A stretch of 64,000 bases of DNA, from the NCBI GenBank assembly GCA_030248225.1, contig JASANE010000823.1, forward strand, positions 1 through 64,000. Reading direction: 5' to 3'. The notes below the pieces were generated by a model, which made no database searches, was not told the origin of the DNA, and saw nothing but the letters and a program-made list of their open reading frames with translations. Origin of the DNA: Trileptium ribeirensis. Lineage: Eukaryota; Nematoda; Enoplea; Enoplida; Thoracostomopsidae. The position numbers were made by a program, and so were the translations under genes. Below are positions 14,301 through 29,300 of the stretch, piece after piece. The first letter of the stretch is position 1, and each line of letters opens with the position of its first letter.

Positions 14301-17300
14301 TTGAAGCACAACTATAAGCCCAAGTTCACGTCCTGTAACTCTCTTCTCATACTTAATATTCTTACAGGTTCAAAGTATAGACCGTAACGGTATTTCTATT
14401 TGAGCACCAGTTGTTCGCTGCAAAGTGATTGAAATGAGAAACTTCATAACTTACATACTTATGTAGTGCCAGACAACTAGCATAAACAGACTAAGATGGC
14501 TCTTTAATTCCTCTTCGCTATGTTTTTGTTGAACAGAAACGGCAAATAAGACTAATTGCATTAATTTTTTGACACTATATTTTTGCCATGTAAGGATATA
14601 AAACAGCATAACACAACGATCAAGTTCGAGAACAATATGTCGTCTCGAAAATCAGGTGAGGGCATGACACTGATATTCTGAACATAAAAATATACCACAC
14701 GAATTGTTGACTTAATATAATAACTAGGATAAATGTTGAATAGTATAATGGTACCATAACGGAAATACATGGTTCAGTGCTACTGTATCTATGATTTCAC
14801 GCTGTCTTTAAGTACTGGAACATATTTATAAACATTAAAAATATAATAATTGTCATCTCTAAAACCCCGCGAATTAGTTTCTTTGACATAATATACTAGT
14901 TTTATTCTATGACTGACTAAAACAAACGATGTACACTGCGAACTGCTTAGAAAGAAAGGCTAGTTACAGATAATTAACCATTGCCGTTTTGTACTTGTAA
15001 ATACAATTGTTTTCATTTCTAACAGAAACAGACTGAGACATTCACCGACAGTAATCGTAGTTGAACAGCAGTAAGATTCAATAAAATATTTAACAAAATG
15101 AACTCTACATTACACTCTACAATTTGCACACACGCATACCATAATCCATCATTTCCGGTTTCCAGCAATTGGAAGGCCAAAAGTAAGGCGTCTGAAAATA
15201 AAACGAAAACTTAAGAAAAAGCAGGTAAAATACGCTGAAGCATAAGTATTACTAAGTTGAGTAATTACTATTAATGCAACAACAAAGGATAAGATAAGAG
15301 TACGAGATTTACGTGCACTCTAGTTTTATCCTGTGTTAAATGCAGCAAGTATTCGGCCTTACCCCTTATTTGTGAAAGGGCTCAAAACAATGACCCCGCG
15401 CTTTTAAAGTATACCTGACCCAGTTTTCGGTCCGTCCGTCAGTTTTGACGGGGCATTGGTTGAACTGATGCCAGTTGTACAACCGCCGCGTCCCTTAAAT
15501 CATTCGTAGTTCGATTTACCCCCACGCCCAACGACAATGAATTTTGACCTCCAAGAAACAAGGAACTAAAACAGAAACGGCAGTGAAATGAATCTAAACC
15601 AGGTTTAAAATACAAGTAGGGACGCTTCATTCAATTTCAGTACTAGCCGGGATTGAGTTCTTGTTCTTTCTGCTCTTTCGACATTCGAAAAAATGTAATT
15701 ATGTTCGAAATTTGCACGAGGTATATAATTAGCAATGCTTTAAAATTTGTTCTAGAGCTGTTAGAAGCTCGTTCGAAAGTTGTTTATTTACGAGTTCGTA
15801 TCCACAATCTACGAGCACAATCCCTTTGAATCAACTGAAAAATAACTGAGCAAGGATAATCTTTTATTTGTATCGAAATGTTTACACTCTACAGCGAAGA
15901 TATAGTTTTCAAACAAGGAATATATTGACACATACTTGAAAGCGATAGTAAGTCCCGTCGTTTTTAACCGTCAAAACATGGTCATCGATAGGAAATAAAT
16001 AGCCGTGACATGCCATTTGATGAGCGAGATGCAGCGCTTCCGCTAAAATTAATAGCTAATATTCAGTTGCCATATACCAAAGTCAGTATATTATCATTAC
16101 CATCCTGTTTCATGTAGCTTGTCTTATCGTTAAGGTGTGAAATTCTGACTGTTGAATTATATAATTTGTCCAGACGTACACAGCTATATTGAGCATCTCA
16201 TTAAAAATAGTAGAATATCAGACACTTTAATGTAATAGTTAACGTGATATACCGTATATCGAATATTTATTGATTCACAATACATGCAAGTACATAATGG
16301 ATACTGTGCTACGCAATATGAAACCAAAAAATACATCATATAAATAACTCGAGCGGTTGAGAAGATATTGTTGTTTTCGTGTATTTTGGATCTCATGGCC
16401 CCTTTAAAATGTATTTTAACCCCAAAAAATACATTCTAAGGGAGCCGCGCAACAAAGCATTAAACACAGTCTTATAAAGCCTTATTTCATCCAAACAAGC
16501 CCAATTTGACACAGATTTCTAAAATACCGGTTGTCGACATAAACAAAAACCTTATTTTCCAGGTCTGTGCCACATCCGCCTGGTTTTTTGGGTGTTTTCG
16601 TAAAGGGCTGCGCGCTTAAGTAAATATAGAGAATTCAAGCTTTGAAATGAGCTTCGCGCGAATCCATGCACGCAACCTAAGCCCAATTACGTGGGTGACC
16701 CTAAAATCCACTTGACTTTGCCAAATTTCACGACTATTCCGGCTTGTAGGAATTCTTCGCTTCGGTCGTTTCGCTCAATACACTCAGAGATCAATAAGTT
16801 AATGATAGGTGCTACATCTCTTTCCCCTGCTATAAACTTTGTTTCCCATTGACGTCCTACTTTCAACTCATGAAGCCAGCTGGCTCAATCGGTAGAACGT
16901 TGGATTATCGACTTTAAGGATGTGAGTTCGAACCCGCATCAGGGCAACTTATCATTACATCCCTCCGGGGTCGGTAAATTGAGTACCAAACTTGCGAAAC
17001 CGACCGATTGTGAGCACGCCACTTGTGGCTCCAATTACTACTCTGGAACTCGTACAGTTTGAAAAGTTGAAGGAACGGAGATGGGCACCGATTGCATGTT
17101 TACAACATGCACTTTTTATTTTTTATTTCTCTTTTTAACTAATACCAACATTTTAAAAATACAACACTACCGAAACGCCCTAAATTAACTTGGACATATA
17201 TCATAAAAAAATATTTATATGTCAAATTGGTTATTGTTTCAGTGATAAGCTGAAAACATCTCTACAACTTCCGCTATATTACATGTCTTCCAAATACCAG

Positions 17301-20300
17301 CCAGCGGTTAAGTTACATATATTTTCGTTCCTCCGACACTTACGGAATGTACTAAAGGGTTCCACTGGAGAATTCACATTCAGGTACGTTAAATTCAACC
17401 CGATCCGAAACTCCCAAGTATAATTTGTTAATCTGAACACGCCAGCTGTTTCACCATGCTTTGCAAGTAATGAGCGATAAAATGTTGCCTTACACATAAA
17501 GCTCAGAACACTGCAGAAACACAGAACTTTGTAACAGTGACTGTAATAGCATTATTTTCAGGAAAGCAGAATAATGCCTTTTTTGAGACACTGCACAGAT
17601 TAAAAGCTAAAATATGCGCTATTTTTTCATTAGATAATAAAGTTGAGCAAGATGAATTGAAACATTGACTTGGAGTGTATAAAATAATACTACTATTCCA
17701 AGTATGGGGATGTGGCAACCTGCCCCCGGGTGTCACATTTATGACTTAAAGGCGAATTTTAGCTTCTCCTGAGATCATTACCACCAAGTTACTTTATTGC
17801 GCTACAAAAGCATACGCATGATGATTATATGCTATTATGTATTACTCTTTTCAAAATTTTGTGAACACCCTTAGTCTTCAAAGTAATAACTTTTCGGTAT
17901 TGCAAATCCAAACACATTGATATTGAATTTATGAGGCAGTATATACTATCACGATGAATGGTGGCTAATTTTTACACGCGTGTATACAAACTTTCCAGAT
18001 CCTACGTTACACAATCAGCTTTGCAGCAGAGAATGTCCGAAAGGCCCTTTCAATGAAAGATACCTTACAATAAAAACATAAACAATTTCCATATAAACTT
18101 ATGCAATGTAGACATGTTCACACCTTGATCAGAAACTGGAAGATTCTGTTGAATCCAAGTGATCAAATCCGCACCTAAAATATATGATTGGTAAACAAGA
18201 TAGATTCGGCGCGATCTATATACCGTAATATTGCTGGCTCCGCAATACAGTTTTGCAAAACAAGAAATAAATGGTCTTAATTGGCCATCACTTATTGTTC
18301 TATGTCCACAGAATGGCACATGAATAGTATATACTACTCAGCAAGAAAGCGTGGTAATAGATAGCATAAAAGGCAAACTGTGATCATTAAAGTGCACTAA
18401 TTGCTCTTCAATTACTGCTCTAAATTTTCGTTAACCGTCCGTGAAAAATTTGCATTTATTCCTGTCCATAATTGTAGTATCACCATAAATACAAAACATC
18501 GCTAGATAATTTACACAAGCATAATCTGATTTCGGCCTTTACGATTGATAAATCATGTTAAATTATACAAATTATGCGAAATTGCGTTGTGTCACAAATA
18601 CTTTCCCTTTGCTTAAACACAAAAGGCGTGTTGAAAAAACTCAGGATCCGTTTTAAAAAACCTGCTTGCAAGTTTAACTGCTGAAGTGCAATAAATATGA
18701 TTTGTTCATACTAGAAGGAAAAATGACCTTAACACGCAAGCTGAAAGAAACGCCTATTTTCAGAATGCTTCTCAGCCTGTTGTATTGAAAAAATACTATT
18801 TTCATGGCATTATAATAGCAGCGATGAATCTAGATGAATTATTACGACAGTCATGTTATTGGAAAATACTTTAGCTGTTTTGGAAAATTACTTTTAAAGT
18901 CAACGCAATCGCTAATATGGCAGTGGACTAGCCTATAGGTGGAACCAGTGTCGTGTACTTGTCATTCGGCGAATTTTATTCGTAATAAATGTTTTAATCA
19001 TACATCCAGTGGCTAAAATCATAACTAGACTAGACTGAGAAAGTCAAACCACTGTTGTTTCCTTTTTGTTACATTTAGATTTTATGCAAAGAGGATAAAT
19101 AACCATTTTAATAATGCATTAAGTCGCTAAAACTACTAACTCGCAAGCTAGGGCGAAACGGTGCAAGCGTGGTTTCATCAAGTAATCATTTTGTGAAGTC
19201 ATCTTTTAAAAGGCTTGGTGCTTGATGTATATACTACACTAAAATCTCTGTGACCCTGATTCCATTGGAAACCCTAAAACCTCGTCGACCCTAAAACCAT
19301 CAAAAACAACTAAGAACGCACGAAGTATTTGTTCTGGTCTCTACATAACCAAACCATCGTATTCAGCAGCATACCAAAAACCTACACATAGAACATTCGT
19401 CATACCATTTGCGCAATACATAATCAAAATACTGAAACCACGCCTTATTCCGGAAATCGGGTTCACTGGCCCTGAGCACGTCGAAAACAACTGTAATACA
19501 CGAAGTATTCGTACTAGTAACCATCGTACATACCAAACCATCGTATCCCACTTACACTGGCCCTGAGCACGTCGAAAACAACTGTAATACACGAAGTATT
19601 CGTACTAGTAACCATCGTACATACCAAACCATCGTATCCCACTTACCGGATACACTTTTGCTATCCAATAACAAAGAATTCTCGAAATCCATCCACCCGA
19701 CGATGAATTATGAATGACAGAAACAGACAAAAAAGAAATTTTCACGATTTATCCTATGTCCATCAGCGCAAACTCTGCTCGCTCCGTTTCAATAATCCAG
19801 CATTAGGCTAAGAAAACAACTGAAAAATACTTCTGAGATATTCAGTTACATTGACGATATACTTAATATAGGTTATTTAGGAAGCTAATATTTAGTTTTC
19901 TGTTATGAAATAGAAAAATAGGAGTTTGGTGCTGGTTTTTGCTAAGTCACACTTTCAACACTGCAGGCTAAATTCGCTCTTACAAAACTACATTTCCTTC
20001 ATTTGCATCACATTTCGCTTACATGGGATACAGCTCCTACAGCAACTAAATATACTAAACGAGTATTTATACCGTTAGGTGATAAAATTTCAATTTAGAT
20101 AATTTGTGAAACAATAATATAAAAAATTGATGTCAATGAACTATATTGACTCAATGCTATTTTATACCTAAAACGACAATTTTAATAATCTGCAATGCCT
20201 ATAACGTAGCCTGAAAACACAATTCCCATCAACAATAACCATTCTTCGCCAATTTAGATGACTTTGCGTAACATAGTATTATAATTGATAACAAGAGACA

Positions 20301-23300
20301 ACAATCATGGTCACTAATTTTAGCTTAAAATAAATTTCATAATCTCCGTTAGCTATAGCCTAATCTAAGCACACCTTTTCTAAGAAAATACCCATTTTTA
20401 CCAATCTGTAACACAGTATACATAAAATTGATGCAAAAACTAAAATCGCTGAAATATTTGTTAGAAACCATATACCACCAATTATTGTCATCTATCAAGA
20501 TTACGATTACGGTGCGACTAAAATTACCATCTTTGTTTTTCTAATCGCGTTAGTGAAAGTGAACCGCATTTATTCGCTCTCAGAAGCATTAGTTTTACTC
20601 ACAAGATTCTTAACAAACACTAACTCTGTTAAAAAATCTCTGAAGCTCAGGGTTTTCTTAAAATAGTCCAGGGTTATTTTAGCGACTGAATGCACTATTA
20701 AAAATGGTTATTTATCCCCTTAGAACATGGAGTAACAGGAATTCCGGTTACGGCAAAGGGCAATAACCATACCAGAACCGAAATTCCGGCTTAAAAATTT
20801 TGTTTGAAATTTTCCACATTTTTGCTTCATCTGTGGTCCAAACATATGTAATAAATATACAGTGATCAAGTTCCAATACAACCAAACAAAAGAAAAGCAA
20901 AAGAAAATATTAACTCAGCAATTTGCCATGTGAAACGTAAATAGGGCACATGATTTCGGTAGGAATTTTTCATCTTAAACTGCAGGAGTTTGTTAACAAA
21001 ACAAAGCCAGGCCGATGCTTGTAGCAGCTATTTTACACATTTAGAAGTCTGAGGGGTATGTTCGAATTAAACCGTCCAACTCGGTAACAGAGTATGAATT
21101 ACGTAGAAGTACTTAGCGTAACCTTGGCTAACATGAATTGTGTGCAGCACCAGCCAGTGCGCTTGTAATCTTTGTAAATCAGTCTACATAAAAGTAAAGT
21201 AACATTATCTGCAACGCAGCCAGAAACTGCTTTCTTAGCTATGACCTGTATTTATTGAAACTGTGCGAGCAATATCTCTCTTTGTCTCATTAATAGCATT
21301 CTGATTAGAAAGTTATCATCATTAGCATCTAACTGACGGGCACTGTTTGCACAACGCCAGCCTAAAGAGTGTCTGTGACCACTGATCAGAAAATTACCCT
21401 TTATTATTTTCTCTCAGAACCATAAACCAATGATTTCAAGTTTCCCACAGTACAACAAACCTATGTGTAGTAAAGGGAGGCGACTGGAGACAGAGCGAAA
21501 GTGATTATTCTACGCTCTTTGAGTTGTAAGCATATTCAATTTGACACAATATACGCAAAGGTGTATAGTGGAAGACATTTTTTCCTCTGGGTAGCCAAAA
21601 ACCAAAATATTGAACAATAAATAAAAATTATTAGCTTCCTCAGTCTCTTTAAAGTTTCAGAAAGGCAATAATGCCATCGCAATACATTAAGTTTAATGGA
21701 AGACCTATTTTCAATAAATTTTAATATACCTTCATTTTTCCTGCATCTGTTTTACTGTACATAGGTCTCAAAGATCAGGTTCCGGATCCGGTTTAAATGG
21801 ACGGTTCCGGTTATTGCCTACCTTTGAAATAATCAAAACGTAGCAAAAAAGAAACAACGGGGGCTTGATATTCTCAGCATAGTCCAGGGGCGTTGTTAGC
21901 GACTGGATGTATGATTATCCAGTAGCTAAAACTGTCCCGTCGAATTCCCCGTCTGGAAATAGGACGTTACCGTTTCTCGCTTCAGGTAATCAGACTGTGG
22001 AATAAACTACCTTCGGAAGATGTTTTGCACTTACGCTCACGGCGTTCAAATGATGCATCCACGATTCAGTCACTCCAAGTTACTGAAGGAGGTTTCTGCG
22101 ATTTTTTACTTAATTTACAGCAACAAGTTGTCAAAAAATAAGTGGGAACCCACTGATTTGCCACGACTCGCGCCTTGCTGACAACAAGTGGCGAGCGGTG
22201 GCGTACCAGGTCAGCAATAAAACATTTATTACAAATAAAATATGCCACATGACAGATACATAACAGGGTTTCACCTATAGTCTGGTCCACGGCCTTGTCA
22301 GCGAATGTGTTAGGTTTAAATGCATTGTTCCAAAACACCTAAAGTATTTTTCCAATACCACGGCTGACGTAATAATTAAATCAGCAATAAATTCATTGCC
22401 ACTATTATAATACCATCGAAACAGCATTTTTCCAATACACCAGTATCAGAAGCATTTGTAGAGAATGCAACAGTGGTTTGTTGTTCCTTGCCGTTGAGAG
22501 CATTTTTCCTTCTAATCACTCTGATTTTTCAAATGTACACATGGGTTCCTCCTCGTTGCATAGATGATGATATAAATATTGCATTATACAACTCGTAGTG
22601 GAACTACATATTTTTGAGCGGATTGAGGGGATGCCATTATGAACCAAATTATTGCTCAATGCAAAATCGAAAATTCGATCGATCATTAATTTAGAGCAAG
22701 CAAGCAGAAGGTTACACCATCAATAACATCAATGATACCAATTTCGAATGTTTGGTCAGCAGGCCTAATAGGTTATGGGCGTAATTAACATTTAGCTAAC
22801 TAAGTAGCTAAATCAGCCAATAGTCGTAATCTCGCTACTATTTTTTTCGTGGTGTACTCTGCAAGTGCTTTCAGGATTACGTTTGTTTATGTTTCAAACC
22901 TCTCACTGCTGTCGAGCTTCGATACTATTATAATGTTCTGTTGAAACATAAACTCTACCATTTATTTTAAAAATGAACACAACTTTCTAATTCTTAATTC
23001 TAACTTAATCCAATTAGCATAATTTATTAATTGGCAAGATAATGATCATATGAGTCATATTTGCATTTTTGACCCCGAAAACCCTATATTGTTCAAAACA
23101 AAACGATTCTATTCCAAGTATTTAGCGAGATATAACCAAAAGTTCCTTAATTAGCTGATTACAGGCAACTAATTAGCTAATTCATTATGCAAAATTTTGA
23201 AACCCCATATATCAGGTGCACATTCCCAGATGTTAAGCTATAAAACAAAAAAATTCTTTTGAAATCGGTTCAGTGGTGCTTTTGAAATCGGTTCAGCGGT

Positions 23301-26300
23301 TCAGTTATCGCGACGAAAGCACGAACGGACATCGACTTTTTTGGTCACAGACAAAAATAAAAACGCTTCGCTCAGATCGCCTCGGTCCGCTCAATAAATA
23401 TTATATATACTTGGGCTCTCCATTCGATAAAAATTTTGTCAGGGGGCATGAAACAGGCCCCCCCCCTGGCTCCGAACCGGGGGCGCCCGATTTTGCCAAG
23501 AGAAAAACGGATTTTGTCTTCGGAACGAAATTTTAATACAAATTTTATGTACTTTGGACTGGTTGGAGACAAAAAATTTTCCAAGATGCGGTGAAACGGG
23601 GAAGCTCAAAATGTTGCCAGGGGGCATGAACCGGGAGAACTGTTTTGAACCAGGGGAACCGAAAAATGCCAGCCCCCCAATTTGGAGAGCCCAGTACGCA
23701 ATCATTAACAATCTCATAACCATAAATCATCGTAAACAAAATGGAGAAGGAGGTTTGTAGTGAAAGGCATGGTAAAGTTAGCCATATAGATTTAATCACT
23801 ACAGTATCCTAATACATTGAAATTTAAAAGCAAGTTACATGATAAATGTATGGTCACTAAATTAGCGATTCCCTCCAAAGATAGTCAATTTTATCTATTG
23901 GGACTGAAATAGACACAAAAATACCACATCTGACTGTACTAAAGCCTCTCTCTATATAACCGAACAAGGCGCAATTTGGGTGATTGGAGCAAAATTTTTT
24001 AACGAAAAATTTAAGGTCCAGTTCAATATCTGTACCATTGAGACTGAGTATACAAAGTCAATGAAACATGGTTAACAGCTTGTTGGAAGCAATTTTTTGG
24101 AGTATTTATCAAAAAACAGTCAATAATTAGTTGCTAAAATGGAAAAATGATATTTTCACGCCGTAAAATAGCGATTTTGATGATCTATGATAAATAATAT
24201 ATGATCGATCACCATAGTAGCTATTCCCATCGAAAATAATTTTATCTATTGGTGCTGCAATAGACACAAAAATACCACATCTAAATACACCAAAACCTCT
24301 AAATAACCCCTCATGAAGCAATTTAGGTAATTACAGCAAAATCTATCAATAATTAAGAGTACAATCAATATCCATACACTTTAAACGAGCATACCGAGTC
24401 AATGGAACATGGTTAACAACTTATAGGAAGCAATTCATTTACTCTTATTAAAATAGCAAGACGTGATGTTTTCACGCTTTAAAATAGCAACTTTGACGAT
24501 TTATGATAAATATATGGTAACCACAACATGTATTCCCACTTAAAATAGTAATTTTATCTATTGGGATTTAGATAGACACAAAAATAACACATCTGACTAC
24601 ATTCAAAGTTTTAAATGACCTAACATTGAGCAATTTGGGTAATTTGAACAAAATCTAACTACTTTAACAAAATATTTAAGAGCCGTTTCAACATCCATGG
24701 CTTTCGAACTGAGCATACAGAGTCAATGGAGCATGGATAGCAGCCAATCGGAAGCAATTTTTAGAAATAATTTTTCACGAAACAATAAATCACTCTTACT
24801 AAAATAGCAAGAAATGATACTTTACGCCTTGGAACAGCAATTTTGACGATCTATAATAAATATATGGTCACCAAATTTGGTATTCTCACCGAAAGTAATC
24901 AACATTATCTTTTGGGACTGAAACAGACGTAACATACCACATCTGACTGTCCTAGGAGCTTCTAAATTGCCTAGCATGCAGCAATTTGGGTAATTTGAGC
25001 AACATCCTAGCTACTTTAACGAAAGTTTTAAGAGCCAGTTCAACAGTCATGGCCTTTAAACTGAGAACACAAAGCAAATAGTGTATGGATCACCGCTTGT
25101 CGGAAGCACTTTTCACATTATTTATCACGAAACATTCAATTACTCTTCCTAAAATAACATTTTGATTTTGACGATCTATGGTCCCATAGTAGCTATTCCC
25201 ATTGAAAATAATCAATTTTCTTTATTGGGAATATAATAGACACAAAATATCAAATCTGATTGCACTAAAGCGTCTAAATAACCGATCATGGACTAATTTC
25301 GGTAATTAGAGCAAAATCTTTTATCGAAAAATTAAAGGTTAAGTTGAATTTCCATAAGCAATTTTTGGATTATTTCTAAAATCACTAATGCACTGTTTAA
25401 AAAATTAAAGCCTTTCAGTAGTTATAATGTTCGAAATTAGTATGCGCAGTCAATAGAGCATGAAAAACACATTATTGGAATTAATTTTTTGATTTTATAG
25501 ATACAAAGCTAATTGCCTAATGCCAAAAACAGCAAAACAGTCTAGAAACAAGCTTTATCGTAATATTTAGCAAAATCAAGTGACGAAAATCTCAAAACAT
25601 ACCATTACAAAATTTACTATGCAGGTACAGTAGAACATGGCAAAAACGTTGCAGATAATATTTTCGTTTTCTTCATCGAAAAATCTAGGCACCAAAACTA
25701 ACCAAAGACCAGCCTGTTGTATAAGAAAATAGCCCCAAATTTAATGAAAACACTAACTACTAATATGAAATAACCACTTATAAATTTAATTTTTTTCAAA
25801 AAATTTCTGTGCGCAGGTCTCGTACTATAGGCTATACTGCTCTTCCATACTGGAGTCATGGCCTTCGCGATACACGGTTTTAGAGTGTGTTCACATTGCG
25901 TTCGACCCAATACGATGCGATCCAACTTGCACGTGTATTGTATGGAGTATTCACACTGCATCCGATGATTCGATAGAACATGTATAATAATTTTGTTTAG
26001 ATCCAAATTAGATGAAGTAGTGTAAAAACATACATATACATAACCACGTAAATAGCAAGTACAAAGTTTAGTCGTATCGATCGGGTGCAATGAAAACACA
26101 AACCGGGTTGGAACGCGTGCAATGTGAACACGCCCTTATCCCAGTTATCGTGCTGTTTTCATGCAATAAAATCGATCGGTGTCATGGCCTTAACAAACGA
26201 TCTTTTCGCAATACAACTTTACGACGTGAATATGATAGTTCTTCGTGTATATATATTATACATATATACAATACGTATAGCAGTTAAAAATATCACTTTA

Positions 26301-29300
26301 CCTGTAAAAACGCTCGGAATTTTGGTTAGAAAACTTTTAACATGTCGCACGGGAACGCCTGTCCTGTCCTCCAACATCTTGTCAACCATTTTTTCAATCT
26401 AGAATGAGGTTAAAGCATATAATACACAAACAATATTATTAGTGCGATTTATTAACAAAGTACTATAAATACAAAATTAAACTGATGAAGTATGAAAATA
26501 TGAATGTGTAAAAAACGTAGTATGACAGTTTATAAACAAGTAGTATGGAAGTTTAGAAAGGCGTATATATTAAGATAGTATGAAATTTTAGGAAGAAGTA
26601 CGTAGTATGAAAGCGTAAATATACATACATAGCAGGGAGTAACCGGAATTCCGGTTCCGGCGAAAATCGTGTTCCGGTTCCGGTTCCGGCAAAGGGCAAA
26701 AACCATACCGGAACCGGAATTCCGGTTTAAAAATTTTGTTTGAAATTTTCCACGTTTTTTGCTTTATCCTGCAATCCAAACATATGTAATATATATTATA
26801 CAATGATCAAGCTCCAATACAACCAAGCAAAAGAAAAGATTAACTAACCAATTTGCCGTGTAAAAGGTAAGTAGGGCACATAATTTGAGCAGGAATTTTT
26901 CATAATAACCTGCAGGAGTTTGTTAAATCAAAGCCAGGTCAAAGCTTGTAGCAGTTATTTTACACATCCAGAAGTCTGTTGGATACGTTTGAATTAAACC
27001 GGTCCAACTCGGTAACAGAGTATGGCTTACGCAGAAGTACTTAGGGTATGCTTGGCTAACATAAATTGCGTCGGGCACCCGCCAGTGCGCTTGTAAACTT
27101 GGTAAATCAGTTTAACTTGAAGTAAAATAACGTTATCTGCAACGCAGCTAGAAACTGCTTTCTTGGCAATGAACTGTATTTATTGAAACTGTGCGAGCAG
27201 CATCACAGTGTGTCTCACTTATAGCATTCTGATTAGAAAGTTATCATCATTATGATCTAACTGACGGGCACTGTTTGTTCAACGCTAGCCTAAACAGTGT
27301 CTCTGACCACTGATCAGAAAATTACCTTCTATCTATTATTTTATCTTAGAATCATATAAACCAATAATTTTAAGTTTCCTACAGAAGAACATACAACAAA
27401 CGTATGTGTAGTAAAGGGAGGCGACTGGAGACAGAGCGAAAGTGTGTATTCTACGCTCCAAGCTTTGTAAGCATATTCGATTTGACGCAGTATATGCAAT
27501 GGTGTATAGTGGAAGGCTTTTTTGCTCTGGGTGTCCAAAAATCGACATATTTGATCGATAAATAAACATTATTAGCTTCATCAGTCTCTTTAAAGTTTCA
27601 GAAAGGCAATAATACCATCGCAAAACAATAAGTTTAATGTAAAAGTTATTTTTAATGCATTTTAAATCCACTATACCTTCATTTCTTCCATCATCTGTTT
27701 TACTATATATAAATTTCGAAGACCAGGTTCCGGTTCCGGTTCCGGATCCGGTTTAAATGGACGGTTCCGGTTGCTGGTTCCGGTTCCGGTAAATTTTGGT
27801 TCCGGTTATTCCCTGATACGTAGTGTGAATTTTCATAATTAACATTAACACAACATAGGAATTCTATCATAAATGCGCTATATATTTTTCTTAGATATGC
27901 AGCTCTGCACTCATCAAAACGAAGTATTCAATAGCAAACGTGCAACGTGACGCTCATTCTAGAATAAGGTATTTTGAAGACAACATATGTTAAACATTTA
28001 TTAATGGTTGCTTTTGTCATAAATTAAAAATTATTTATAATTTTCTTGAAAATAGATATAAATTTTACAAATACAGAGTAAATTTACTATAAAGAAATAT
28101 TCTATATATACACTAAACGTGACCACATTTTGTTCCTGCACACCATTACTTATATATGCTCCTGATGATATAATACTTCTGATGACGCAACTTGATATAA
28201 TTGAGTTTCCGGTTACATACGTGAAATACCTTTAACAAAGATAACACTGGTAGGTAAACCGATTAATGTTAGTCCTCAAGCCATACTTTACAATAATCGC
28301 CATCCTTAAATACATGTATCATTTGTGGTTTATATATATATACTAAAAAACAACCCCAGTAAGAATAAACACGAGCACTGGGAGAATAGCTAAAAACAGA
28401 TACCCAAAGGTCGAAATCTTGGCAAAGAAATCACTCTCGATTCCGGTACCCATTTTCGAACGAAAGAGTATATTTCATCAACATAAGGATTCATTGCCAA
28501 AAATGTGTAAACCGTCACCTAGTCACGCATATCACATTCTGTTACTATTAAGGTTTTTGGGTCCACAGATGGGTCTGGACCCAAATATAAACGTAAACCT
28601 AAAAAATTTTGCTGGACCCATGGTAGTTTCGGCTTCGGAGACATATGGTCTGTTAATAAATTCTATTACAAAGTGCTGGCTTTCAGCTGTTTGTGCTTAC
28701 ATGTATATATAGTTGCTTGCTGCTGGTTACACGAATGGCCCTCATCGTTTATGGGATAATTTAAGGGATCTGCCTTGGGACACGCAGGGAATAATTTACA
28801 TCTTTATAATTATGTAATAATGTCAAATTGTGTTTCGTAATTACGTTTCCTTATTGCGTAAAATTTCGTGAAATTCATTCTCAAGCCAAAAATTGTAAAT
28901 CTGGACCCCCAAACGAAATTTCCTGGACCCGTGGTCCGTTTTGAAAAAACACCGTGATTGCTATGCACCAACTTTATTTATGAATATTTTAGGTCGAGAT
29001 TCTGGTTTAATACCGAGTCTTAGCTGAAATGACTTCTACGTAACATAGCTTCAACAAAAAATAACACAGCTGATATAATCTGAGTCATGTTAGTCGTGGA
29101 ACCCACATATGAACTTATATATGGGAACTTCCAGTCCCCTAGCCTAACTGTATTTAAGCAAAGACTACATGATTCACAGTCGCTGCCATGTCCTGCGACG
29201 GAGGGACGCAAGCAAATTAGGTTCACGCGCAGCATCTTTGACATCAAAAATTGCTAAATTTACGCCGTAACAACACTAAGGGGGTTTTTGAATGAGACCA

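Larger units (their letters stand above)
9010..15139. other. Introns between exons 8, 7, 6 and 5, apart from exons 6-7 and the 11.6-kb MITE
   Basis: AT-rich intron sequence. Short frames at 13423-13834 and 11058-11298 have no recognised domain or splice context. Apart from exons 6 and 7 and the MITE, no feature was identified. Confidence 0.6.

Noticed and set aside
23815..25700. CRISPR-like array
   Set aside because: Units are over 300 bp and diverged, with no short identical repeat separated by unique spacers; the host is an animal.
28419..28712. 97-codon plus-strand frame as a gene
   Set aside because: Lies in intron 1 of the RGS gene and overlaps a possible repeat; no domain or conserved motif.
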